DNA from: Hemicordylus capensis
Lineage: Eukaryota; Chordata; Lepidosauria; Squamata; Cordylidae
Direction of reading: 5' to 3'
NCBI RefSeq assembly: GCF_027244095.1
Contig: NC_069660.1
Span: 282,804,863 to 282,868,862, forward strand
DNA: 64,000 bases
Shown here: positions 1-10,688 of the stretch, piece by piece
Layout: each line of letters opens with the position of its first letter
Position numbering within the stretch: position 1 is the first letter of the stretch
Notes under the pieces: generated by a model
What the model saw: the letters and a program-made list of their open reading frames with translations, nothing else
Database searches by the model: none
What the model was told of the DNA's origin: nothing
Program-made: the position numbers and the translations under genes

Positions 1-9
1 GATGTCATC

Positions 10-197
10 TAGGGGCGTACATGAAACATTTGTGGTGGTTTGGTCCGAATTTGGACCAAACCACCACTCCATGAACTGATTTGGTCAGACCAACCGGCTT
101 GGCCAGTTGAACCAGCACAAACTGGTTCACAATTGAACCACTCAAACCAGCCCAGTTTGCGGCAGAGCATTTCAACTGCAAACCAGTCCACACCCCA
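10..197. mobile_element. hAT-type MITE, TAGGGRTGTGC family, short copy
   Basis: 188 bp that start TAGGGGCGTAC and end ACACCCCA, flanked by an exact 8-bp duplication ATGTCATC (2-9 and 198-205). The interior is made of opposed CCAAACCACC/GGTGGTTTGG and AACCAGTT-type repeats. An 8-bp target duplication with TAG-type ends fits the hAT superfamily. No coding capacity. Confidence 0.75.
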
Positions 198-372
198 ATG
201 TCATCCACCCTGATTCAAGATGGCGGGTACATGAACGGTTGAGGCACAAGTGGGCTAACTTGTGGACTGCCTAATCAATTTGAACCAAATTGGTACAGGT
301 GTGGGGACACCTCAATAGCATTGTTTGTGATGATGTCATCCACTCCAATTCAAGATGGTATATGTGTGATCA
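198..372 (+). repeat. Interspersed repeat sharing unit with 20,525-20,630
   Basis: GATGTCATCCA, a spacer and TTCAAGATGG occur at about 200-222 and again at about 335-356. Between them lies AACCAAATTGGTACAGGTG, then GGGACACCTCA. The same block recurs at 20,540-20,625, so this is a dispersed family whose copies can be tandem. A LINE-like tail (GTACACCGCCTAGAGATGTA) follows at about 386-430. Confidence 0.5.
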
Positions 373-430
373 TTTAAGGCTGAAGTACACCGCCTAGAGA
401 TGTACATATCAGGCCGTATAAAAATATACT

Positions 431-1115
431 AAATAAGTAAGTAGACTAGCTTGTGAAGATGGTAATTATCAATTAAGATTATAGTAAAAGGAAAGTAGGC
501 AGATTAGTTCTTACCAAAACTTGTTTTATCATTATTGCACAATAGCACAAGAAAAAATTGATTGTACAATATTTCACCTAGTGAGCAGGATCTATTGCTA
601 ACCAGATGCTTGTGCTATTGTGCAAGCAGAAACTATTTTCCTCAGCGCCTTCTTGTGAGTCCAGTCTCCAGACGCACCAGAAAAACTGTTCCCAAGGATC
701 AAGGGACCCTTGGCAACAACATGAGAAACATCATGAGTGACTGGAGGAGAAGGGGGGAATTCAAAGGAAACAGGCAGAGGTATGGAAGCAGCTTTACAGT
801 GGCAGAATACACATCTGGATGCTGTCCTTCTTCAGCTGAAGCTTTCAAAGTGGCATTCAAAAATACATTTAAAATATGAACACACAGTAAATCAAAGACA
901 AAGCCCCAAAATCACACGCTCTAATAGGCCAGGGCAAATAGAAATGTTTTCACCTGGCACCAAAAAGAATGCGAAGATGATGCCAGGCAAACTTATTTAT
1001 TTATTTAATTGTTGAATTTATATACTGCCTTTCATTAAAAACAATCCCAAGACCATTCTCTGGGAAGGAATTCAAATCCAAAAGTTAGAGCACCACAATC
1101 AAAAAGCCCCTGGCT
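431..1115. other. VIRMA intron sequence, no gene seen
   Basis: Downstream intron of VIRMA (the gene continues left of the window). AT-rich. A short LINE 3'-tail-like stretch (TTTATTTATTTAATTG, then TATACTGCCTTTCATT) lies at about 995-1,045 in minus orientation. Nothing else recognised. Confidence 0.5.
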
Positions 1116-1123
1116 CTGGTCAC

Positions 1124-1632
1124 TAGAGATGTGCATGGAACCGGTTTGGAGGCCCTTTATGATGAACCAGTTCGATCGGCGAGCGGTTCCGCCAGTTTGA
1201 CAGTCGGGGTGGTGGGGTGTGTGCATCTTTAAGGGCAAAGGAGGGTGCACTTACCCCTCCCACCACATTTCCCCCGCCGGCGCTACGTTTTGTTAAAGCC
1301 CCTACCTCCCTGCCACCCCGTTGCAGCATCTCCCGGAAGTAACCAGAAGTAAAAGACACGCCTGCGTGTGCCAGCCATGAGCACATGCATGTCGTGCGCA
1401 ATGCACACTATGTGTGTGCACGCCCGCAACATGCACGCCCCATGCTGCACAGGTGTGTCTGTTACTTTTGGTCACTTCCGGGAGACATGGCAATGTCCAA
1501 AGGGGCTTTAATAAAATGAAGCACCGGCAGGAGAAATGCGGCGGGAGGAGGTAAGTGCACCCTCCCTCGCCCTTAAAGATGCACCACCCCCCGCCGTCAA
1601 ACCACCTCTGTCTGGTTCCAGGCACATCCCTA
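1124..1632. mobile_element. hAT-type palindromic MITE, TAGGGATGTGC family, full copy
   Basis: 509 bp from TAGAGATGTGC to GCACATCCCTA with an exact 8-bp target duplication CTGGTCAC (1,116-1,123 and 1,633-1,640). The whole element is a degenerate palindrome: the GGTGCATCTTTAAGGGC, then GGTGCACTTAC block occurs in both arms. It is CpG-rich with ACTTCCGG-like motifs near the centre. ORFs across it on both strands are symmetry artefacts. Confidence 0.85.
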
Positions 1633-1640
1633 CTGGTCAC

Positions 1641-2445
1641 CACCTGTCTCATCTCAGTGGTAAGGAGACAGGATCAATGCATGAGAGGGTGATCTTAGAA
1701 TCAGAGTACATATTATTCTGGAGTAACGATGTACTTGAACAGGTTTCAGACCTATTCTTCTAAAATGTCTTCTAAATAATTTGCAAACTTATCCATATAT
1801 ATTTTGTATAAGTAACATTAAAAGCTGGAGGAGAAATACTTTTAAAAGCCATTAAATTGTCAATAAATAAAATTTCTGGCACACAGCACAAATGCAATTA
1901 GAATTTTTTCCTTTGGGACTTTAAAAAAAATGTACCTCTTGAGCTTCAGGAGCAATCAATCCTCCAAGTGGGCTTTCGACAAACAAAGCATGTTAAACAG
2001 ATTTGTGGCGTGAGAAAATCTGTGCAGTAGCCTAGCTTGGTAGCCAGATTCAGTCCAGCTGGAGAAGTTTAGATAATTGCAAAAGAAACAGACAGCAACA
2101 ACCATAACCCTCCTATCCCATGGAAAATAGATCTTCTGTCCCATGGAAAATTGATCTTTTGTCATCCTCTGTGTGAGGACAACTCACAGATTCCCACACT
2201 GAGAGAAATGTAAAAAGAGGGAGAAAAAATTCTCTCTAATCCACTCTCTCCACACCATGCATTGTTTTATAGAATTTTTGTCAGTCCTAAATTTCCTGGC
2301 CCTTCAGTTTCAACACGTTGACCCGTTCTAGCCTTCTGAGATAGCGAGAAACATTCCTCTCTGTCCACTCGCGCTACTCCATGCAAAATTTCACTTTATC
2401 CACTCACTCTACACCTCTACCATGTCTCCCTATAGTCACCTCTTT
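1641..2445. other. VIRMA intron, no feature recognised
   Basis: AT-rich intronic DNA with no coding similarity or clear repeat. A local repeat of TCCCATGGAAAATAGATCTT lies at about 2,115-2,158. Confidence 0.4.
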
Positions 2446-2636
2446 TCCAAACTAAAAAGCCCCAGGTGTTGTAGCCTTACCTCGTAAGGAAGGTGCTCCA
2501 GGCCTCTGAACAGCTTGGTTGCCCTCTTCTGCACCTTCTCCAGTTTTATAATGTCCTTTTTGAGGTATGGTGACCAGAACTGTACACAGCACTCCAAATG
2601 TGGCTGCACCATAGATTTATAAGGGCATACAATCAT
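2446..2636 (-). mobile_element. CR1 LINE fragment (reverse transcriptase C-terminus)
   Basis: The minus strand reads [61 protein letters not shown]. This is the typical end of the CR1 reverse transcriptase domain. Only about 190 bp survive. Confidence 0.85.
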
Positions 2637-2725
2637 CCTCTTTGCTAAGCAGGGTCTGCCTAAGTTTACATTTGGATGGGTGACTACATTTGAGCACTGT
2701 CAGATATGCCCCTTAGGGTAGTGGT
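2637..2725 (+). mobile_element. 5S-headed SINE, head fragment only
   Basis: GCTAAGCAGGGTCTGCC, then ATTTGGATGGGTGACTAC, matches the 5S rRNA internal-promoter region as in the full copies at 8,266 and 23,338. The body is missing after about 2,715. Confidence 0.6.
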
Positions 2726-2864
2726 TCCTAATCTGTGGTCCACAAGGGTACTGCAGGTAGTCCATGGGGCGGGGAGATAACGTAATAATAATATAATCTG
2801 ACTGGTAGGCCTACTGCAAATAAACGTACTATGATGAGTGCAATATGTTTGTGAGTTAGCATAA

Positions 2865-3179
2865 TCCATATATATAATTCTCCTGGGTGTGCCTTGGAAT
2901 GTGCGTCCCAGCGCCCAGCTGATTGGCTGGGCGGCGGACACGCCTGATTGGCTGAGGCGCACCCAGGAGGATTGGTTGCCGTGGCGGCCAGAGGTGGCGG
3001 GCCCGGCCTGGCCCAGCCGCAGAGGCAAGGCCCAAAAGGCGGGAAAGAAAGTGGGGGCAGAAGTGGCGGTGGGGAGGAGAGGTGGCTGGGCCCGGAAGCA
3101 GAGACTGGGGCAAAAAGGGAGAGGAGAGGTAACCGCCAGCCCCAAAGAGTGCACAGATGCTCTGTGCGGGGTCAGCTAG
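2865..3179 (+). mobile_element. Non-autonomous Helitron
   Basis: 315 bp with all structural marks. It begins TC after an A and ends CTAG before a T, so it inserted between A and T with no target duplication. A perfect 7-bp stem with 3-nt loop (GCACAGA tgc TCTGTGC, 3,151-3,167) stands 12 nt before the end. The interior is GC-rich, with three ATTGG (reverse CCAAT) boxes at 2,922, 2,947 and 2,971. It has no coding capacity, so it would need a Rep/helicase supplied by another element. Confidence 0.85.
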
Positions 3180-3361
3180 TAAATTAGAAATAGCGGTATT
3201 TTTAATACCTCCTGATATATATGTTTGACTGCTGCCAGCCATAGGCTATGTTTAAAATGTTTTAAATGGCTGGATTGCATGGTGGCCCACAAAAGCTTTC
3301 GAGGACGATGTAGTAGCCTGCATCAAGGAAAAGGTTGGGAACTGGTGCCTCAGGGACTGAG

Positions 3362-3505
3362 GCCAGAGCTCAGTGGAAGAGCATCTACATCCTCTTACAG
3401 GTAGGGCTGGGAAAAACTCTTGCCTGCTGCCAGTCAATGTAGACAATACTGAGCTACATGGACCAATGATCTGACTCAGTATAAGGCAGATTCCTATGTT
3501 CCTAC
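3362..3505 (+). mobile_element. tRNA-headed SINE
   Basis: Has an A-box-like CAGAGCTCAGTGGAAGAGCAT and then the body AGACAATACTGAGC, GGACCAATGATCTGACTCAG and the tail CCTATGTTCCTA. Minus-strand copies lie at 34,988 and 35,190. The body is shared with the 5S-headed SINEs. Confidence 0.7.
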
Positions 3506-3693
3506 CCAGATTAATCAGAAAATCTGGTTCACTACTTAAAGGAAGGTCTTTGTCAAAATTGGAAAGGGGAGGGGGTGCTCAGAAGTTTGATTCTTCAGCC
3601 CAGGACCATATCCCACATTAAAATCCTCATCAACTTGCAAGCATCCATTTTAAAGCATTACAGTTAAAGTAAGATAACAGACATTATAGTTAC

Positions 3694-4185
3694 CCTAAAG
3701 CCTCTTTGGAATAGAACTCCATTAAAGTAATAAGACTCTGGAGGTTTTTCTCAAGGCTGAAGACGTGGGCTACTGCAGATCTTCCTACAGGGTTAAAAGT
3801 GATCAAGTAAAGATTATGAAGTGTCCCCAAGAGATCTGAGTGGTCTGTTTCATCAGTGACTGTGTACCGCTGGAAGTGACAGAACAGTTCTGAAATGCAC
3901 TGAAGTGTCTGCGTTGAATGAAGAAGCCAGAGGGGAAATGCTTCATCACTTGCCCCATCTGTCTGGAGACCTTCCTCTTGGTCAGGATCAGAAAACTGGC
4001 AAAAGGCTCGAACTAGCAGGTTTGTGGCTTCATATTCAGAGAGGAAAAAAAGAAGACCTTTCTGTGACTGTGCCAAGAACTTCAGTATATCCCTGACAGA
4101 CTGAAGTACACCAGGGTGCACATTTGTTATTGGATTTGATAACAGCAATGTGATCGATTCCAAGAAATGCTGGCTATGAAGGTAC
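3694..4185 (-). CDS. VIRMA: VIRMA exon 9 (last exon in window)
   Basis: The 492 nt run from acceptor cccag to donor gtaact. They encode RYLHSQHFLESIT, LKFLAQSQKGLLFF, EYEATNLLVRAF, ETDHSDLLGTLHNLYLITF, NPVGRSAVAHVFSLE and FYSKEALG. All blocks match human VIRMA in order. The exon leaves in phase 2 and the next exon lies outside the window. Confidence 0.96.
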
Positions 4186-7100
4186 CTGGGGCAATGCAAA
4201 GAAGAAAAGCATTCTTAACCTCACTTGAAAATATCAGTAGTATGGGTTGTACAAGAGTACAATCACCATTGGAGATTCCAAACAGAGGACCAAATCCCAC
4301 AAAGGCATCTGATCAGTTGCAAAAATGCATTATCAATGACCCCGAAAAGACACAACCCTGAACTTCAAATTTCATTTAACTAGTGCCAGTCTGTTTCCCT
4401 ATTTTTTATAAAAGCAGAAAAAATAGAGCTACATTTTTATTTATGAATAGCGACAACTCTCTTCATTCAAGTAGTCATAAAAGGCATCTGCTAGCTGAGT
4501 TTATCCATTTGCATTCTGCCTTTCCATACAAAAATACACTCAGATTTAATTATGGTTAAGGATTTCACAGGGCAGTCAATCAGCTTTAGGAAGCTAACCT
4601 CAAATGCTCCCCAGACATAAAATGGTTACCAGAGGTTATCATTGTCTGCTACTATTAATTATTAATATAACACTAACACAGAAGTAACAAAGAGACTGCT
4701 TCAGGCATGGAAATGAGCGGAGGCTGGGATTTTCAGGGAGTGGCAATGAAATCAAAGCATCCCCTGGAAGGTCACCCACTAAGTTTAAATTGTGGGATGG
4801 AATCTGAATCCAGTTCTTCTCAGTCCAACACTATTATCCACTACCCCAATGTCCAAGATAGGGGTTCCCAACCCTGGGTTCCCAGATTATGTTGGACTAT
4901 AGTTCCCATAACCTACAGCCACAATGGCCAAAGGTAATTAAGAATAGCTCCAAAATTTCAACATAAACAGGGGGCCCAAGGCTGAGAATCTTTGGAGAGG
5001 GGGAGAGAGAAAAGAGAATTGAACAGAGGAGGCTAAATAGAAAATTATGAAATGGCATGACAAGAGGTAAAATTGGAAATGGGAGAAGAGACTTCAGTCT
5101 AGGTTGGAACATCTCCAACATTTAAATGCAACAAGGCATGTAAAGTGCATTGTAAGCACATATGTCAATAACTGGAAAACACAAAAACTAGCAACTTTTT
5201 GGCATATATACATAACGGAGGCAATTTACCTGAACAGGACTGGGAAAGGGTCATCCCTTTCTGGGGGTCCTGTAATACGTGCAGTTGTTGGGAAAGATTT
5301 CACAGGGGGCTGGATCATGGTATGAGGGGCAGTCTCCATCAAATGCATAATCTCATCCAAAAGGTTAATGAGTTTCTCCACTTCGCCTTCACTCATATTG
5401 GAGGACTCCAAAAGGTTGTCCATATCCATGGGGGCCTCCACATCATTTTCGTACTCCTGGTTGCCTCTCTCAAGTCCAGCATCCGGATCCTGCTCAGTCT
5501 CAGTGTGGTTAGAAAGGGGTGGAGAATTTTCCGCTAACTGGTCACCAAACTTTTTGATCTCAGATAAAATCTCATAAAAGTGGCATTTCTGTAGAACTGC
5601 AGAGCCTGCAGTAACCACCCTTACTGTCTGGTCCAAGAGGATAAGCTCCAGTAGCCTCTGATAGCCACTTTTTTCATGTGCCTCTAACCCACTCCTCAAA
5701 AATACCTCCATTCCTTCAGTCATGCTAATAACGCTATCCAAAGCTTTGAAGGCATTGAGTTTCAGGGAGGAAGACACATGGTCTGCAAAGAGCAGCTCAA
5801 ATAAGGAATTAATTACTCCTCCTTGCAAAAGTCCTGCTATTCCTCGAGTCCCACATTCAGCCAGTGAGGATACCAGTTTTGTCCCAGCTTTAAGCTGACG
5901 GACATTCAATGCAATTGGCTGTCTCAAAGCTACCTGCAGGTTTAAAGACTGCATTGTCCAGTCAACCAACTGGCTTACATAATCCTGGTTTGTGTCCTTC
6001 AACTGCAAGTAGCTCAGTCCTTTGACGATTAAATTTGGAATTTCTTCCAATGCAGTGACCCATTTTGCACCTCTCTCATCTTGATACAGTTCCAGCAGTT
6101 CAGCCAATTTAACAGAAGTCTCAACTGCCCCAGAATTTTCCTTCTCTATATCTTGATCTCTCATCTTGGCAACTTCAGCCTCAAAAGTGGTTTTGTAGGG
6201 ACAGCCAAAGTACAGAAGCGGCCCAAGCTCCCTATCAAAAGGGTCGTAAGTCACAGGTGGTACTCTGGCTAGATCCTCAGCAGTGTATTCGATGTCAAAG
6301 CTTGGGTACTTAAAAGTCTCACGTTCCAAATCAGCAATTCCATCTTCATCGCTTGAAATCTGCTCATAACCATCATCCCCTGGAACAAAGTTTTAAAGTG
6401 ACCTTGTTAAATCCATTCGGCTATATTCAACCCAAGTAAGCAACAAAAGTACAGCCATGTATTCATTTCTGCTTAGAAAAAGAAAAATGTGTGGTCTCCC
6501 CTTTTGCACATAGATAAGGATGTCTGAGTTTTAACCTTCTGAAAGATTTCTTGCCAACAGTAAGCAACTGACAAGACCAAGAAATATCAACTGACAAGAG
6601 TAGGAGCACCATATCATGACTCTCTTTGAGGCTCTCCTCATCAGGCTACTCTTGGGTTCTAGATACCCTTGGCCTTCTTTCAGCCAAGATGACAACAGTC
6701 CTCATTTTTCTAAGGCTGCAATCTTATGCACACTTACCCGGATGTGAACCCCACAGGGAAACTTACTTCCAATTAAATATGTTCTGTTTGGGCTTCAAAT
6801 GTCCAGAGAGAAAACAAAGACAAATGATTGTTTCACTGGCAAGCTCTTCCCTCTTCAAAGCTCAAGCAAACAACTTAAAAGAAATGGATAGTAGGAATAC
6901 ATGAGCACTACTACACATGAATGCGGGAGGGACACTACGAAAGCAAAAACTTTGCAAGGAGAACATTGTCTACTGGCTTACAAGCCTGATAGTCCTATAC
7001 AAAAACTGGGGGGCCCAGCCTATATTGCAGTGACTGAACAGCAACGACACAGGCTTAGTAACCAATTAGCCTAATCAACATGCATATTGGAAAGCCCTGC

Positions 7101-8222
7101 TTTCTGCCACTTCTTTGGAGAGGCTTTTTATTTTGCTTTAGGAGCTAAACAAGTATTACTGTGCTTTGGTGGAATGGCAGAAGAACATTCAATCCTAAGA
7201 TTTCTACAATTGAAAAATTAGAGAATTCTGAAACAGTGCAGCGCTGGGGAGAAGAATAGGAGAGCGATCTAGTGAAGTACAAGCAGAAATCTACTTGTTC
7301 AATGAGAATTTTCAACCTCCCTTATCCCATTGCAGTTTCTAACATTTGAAAAAGCCACTCCTTGGGATCAGAGGACCCTCTACAAACAACAGTGAGGGAT
7401 GTGGAACAGCAGGAGAGGGGAATCTGTTAAAAATCAGGGAAGCACGCAAGCAATGAGACCCTCTAGATCCTAGTCTTCGTGTCTTTCATTATTAATGATG
7501 TTGCAAACACCAACCTTCAGAATTGCATTCCACAAAGCACTCAAAATGAGGGGAGGGAAGCATCTTGTCAGAAGCAATACAATATAGCAGTTTAAGTGCT
7601 GGAAAAATGAGATTGCCAATAGAAGCATTACTTTAAGGAAAACCACTTGGAACTCCCATAACAAATGAGCAACAACTATGAATTTATGGTACACAGAGTA
7701 TTATTTGCTGGAAATGTGCAAAGCCTATATACACTATTTCTTATCTTCTCAACTAAAATTTCTTAAAGCATCCCTCTTGCAAAAATGAAGTCTAATCTTG
7801 TTTCCCCCAAAATTTGCGTTCACAGCATTAAGAAGTTTGAATCTTTTCTCTATTGTGCATTAAAGTACTCGATTCCCCAAAATTACTTCCTAAATTCCAG
7901 TCTCAAGACCAGTTCACACATGTATTCTCACCACTCATTCACTGCAGCACAGTATGTGATTACTCACATACATGAATGGGTCATAATAGGTTAAATGAAA
8001 CAGATAGAACTTTTATATTGTCAACTCAAAATCTTTGCTTTTCAATGAGGACAGCTCACACAGGCAATTGACAGTCAAATTATTAACTGTAATAATTTGT
8101 TTTAACAACTTTTATACTTTTTATTGTGTCTTGTGTGTTTTAATCAGTGTTTTTTAAATTTTGTACACCGCCTAGAGATGTACTTATCAGGCAGTATAAA
8201 AATATGATTGATAGATTGATAG

Positions 8223-8255
<33 letters not shown>

Positions 8256-10656
8256 TCTGAGAGAAGAGAGCTGGTCTTGTGGTAGCAAACATGATTTGTC
8301 CCCCTAGCTAAGCAGGGTCTGCCCTGGTTGCATTTGAATGGGAGACCACATGTGAGCATTGTAAGATATCCCCCTCAGTGGATGGAACCACTCTGGGAAG
8401 AGCAGAAGCTTTCAGTTCCCTCTCTGGCTTCTCCAAGATAGGGCTGAGAGAGATTCCTACCTGCAACCTTGGAGAAGCCACTGCCAGTCTGAAGACAATA
8501 CTGAGCTAGATGGACCAAAGCTCCATCGGCAGCTTCCTATGTTCCTATGTAGATAGATATGATAAATATAATGCTGAGTAATCAATGAGTAATTTCTGAA
8601 TTTGTATTTTGCCTACCTTCACCTTCCTCCTCTTCATCACCATCCTCTTCCTCTTCTTCCTCTTCCTCCTCCTCTTCCTCATCCTCAGGGATACTCTCTA
8701 CTGTTTGACCATCATCATCCTCTTCATCCTCCTCTTCTTCCTCAACATCCACTCCCTCTTCATCCTCCTCCACTTCTTCTGGCTGGTCTTCCTCCATTTC
8801 TCCTTCATCAGAATACGGGCCCTCTTGATGAACAGATGTCCGATCAGGAGAAATGGGTTCAAAGTAATCCTCTCTGTGATCAACATCATCTTCTTTTTCT
8901 CCAACCACTGGACATAATTAAAAGCAACACAACACATTTAAAATGTATCATAAAAGTTATGACACTTTTAGATGACAAAAATGAAGAGAGCAGCATAACA
9001 TAAAACTAAACAATATAGGCATTTGAATCCAAGTAAAGTCTTAGGACCTTACATGCAATCTAAATCCTCCTATAAAGGCTGCATGTCCCTTGGGGACATG
9101 AATTTGTCTCATTCTTAACACATTGGTGTGTGGTTGTTTTTTAATGTATCTAGTCCATTCTCAGGCCTTCAGTCGAGCAGACTAGGCACTTTCATAAAAT
9201 TAATGGATTATTGCTTTGGTTCTGCAGTCCTCAGGCAGGCAAGGTTCTTGTCTAATTAGGCCGATTCATATGTTTGTGAATTCCTTCATAAGATATGGGA
9301 TGCATCCTGATACATCCCTGTTACAGTTGCCACTTCCCAGTAACAATTCATCAGTAGCTGAATAATATATGATTCACAAAGCAGTGGCCCATGACTCCTG
9401 GCACTTGAGCTGTTTCACAGATCTGAACTGGCTCAAGGTCTGTCTTGAATTCATCCAAGAAACCAAGGGCAAATTTAAGCCTCACGAGACCCTGTGAGGC
9501 AGGGCAGGCTATGTTTTCAATGCTATCAGATGCCATGTCTTCCATGCTATAAATGATACCCCACTTCAATCCCAACCTTCTTTGAATTATGTAGGACATT
9601 GTATCTAAAAAGCTAAGACTTCTTTATTTTCTCTCTAAGATGAATGGATACAAAGGAGGACAAGACTCCTGCAGTGTTAACAGTTGGACAGAACAGGGAA
9701 TTTGAACAGGGACAGCTTGTTATACAGGAATGAAAAAAGCTGCACCTGCCACCATAAACCTCTAGCATCTAATATTAGAAGTCCCTGTACTCCTTTGCAT
9801 CTGGTAATTCTTTCCCCGCCCCACCTTCTGCTTTACCAAAAAAATTTAAAAGCAAACAAGTGTACCACTGGGACAACCCACTTGAGGCCAAAGGGATAGG
9901 CTGGGGAAATTGCCCAGTGCCACCCCTGCACATTTTAGTAAAACAGAGATCCTTTCCACACCCAAGATGTTTTGTGTGTACACATAAAAATGCAACACAC
10001 AAATGCAATGAATCAGTGTTTGAAAATACATCTATCATTCAGGTATATCTGCAGTGATGTAGTTGTAGTGGAGCAGAAGGGGAGCTCTGGTACTTCTCCA
10101 GCCGCAGGAGCGGAGCTCCGGTATGTCTCGCGGCACCTCCATGCTCCCCCACCCACTTTTCCGCCAAGCAGAACATCCGGAGTCCCAGCCAGCATGATTC
10201 AGGGAGCACCTCGTGGCTTCATTAAGCTACTGCAACTTGCAAAGCTGCTCCATAGCGTTGGGGCTATGGGATCTGAACAGGGATTTGAACTCTGGTCTGC
10301 CTGGTCCTAGTCCAGCACTCAGTATTTTCACTGTACGTGGCACTTCCAGGGCTCAGGTTTCCAGCTGTACTATTCCTAAGTGCTAGCTTGTAGCTTTAAA
10401 TAATAGCAGAACTAACAGACTGTATGGTTTGTGCCTTTTTCTACCATTGAACTTTTCCAGTCTTGTCCTTCACTTTTTCCTTGGCATGTTTATTTTCATT
10501 CCTAGATTAAAAACTCTGGGAATTAAGGTTAAAACCTTCCCTGCCTTCTTTGGTCCATGTAAGCTAAAATATCTCTTTTCTGCTAAATGTGCCTTTTAAG
10601 AGAAGGCATATATGCACCCCTGGGTGGAGCATAACCTTGGTATAACCTGAAATGTT

Positions 10657-10688
<32 letters not shown>

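Noticed and set aside
1123-1652. ORFs of 92-116 codons on minus
   Set aside because: They lie inside a palindromic hAT MITE with exact target duplication; no protein family.
2889-3187. GC-rich ORFs of 79-96 codons on plus
   Set aside because: They lie inside the non-autonomous Helitron and encode no Rep or helicase motif.
8266-8400. A genuine 5S rRNA gene
   Set aside because: Only the internal-promoter part resembles 5S; the sequence continues into a SINE body and tail seen in other copies.
8602-9003. Plus-strand ORF rich in Pro, His and Leu
   Set aside because: It is the antisense of the acidic VIRMA exon 7; repeats of GAG/GAA read backwards.
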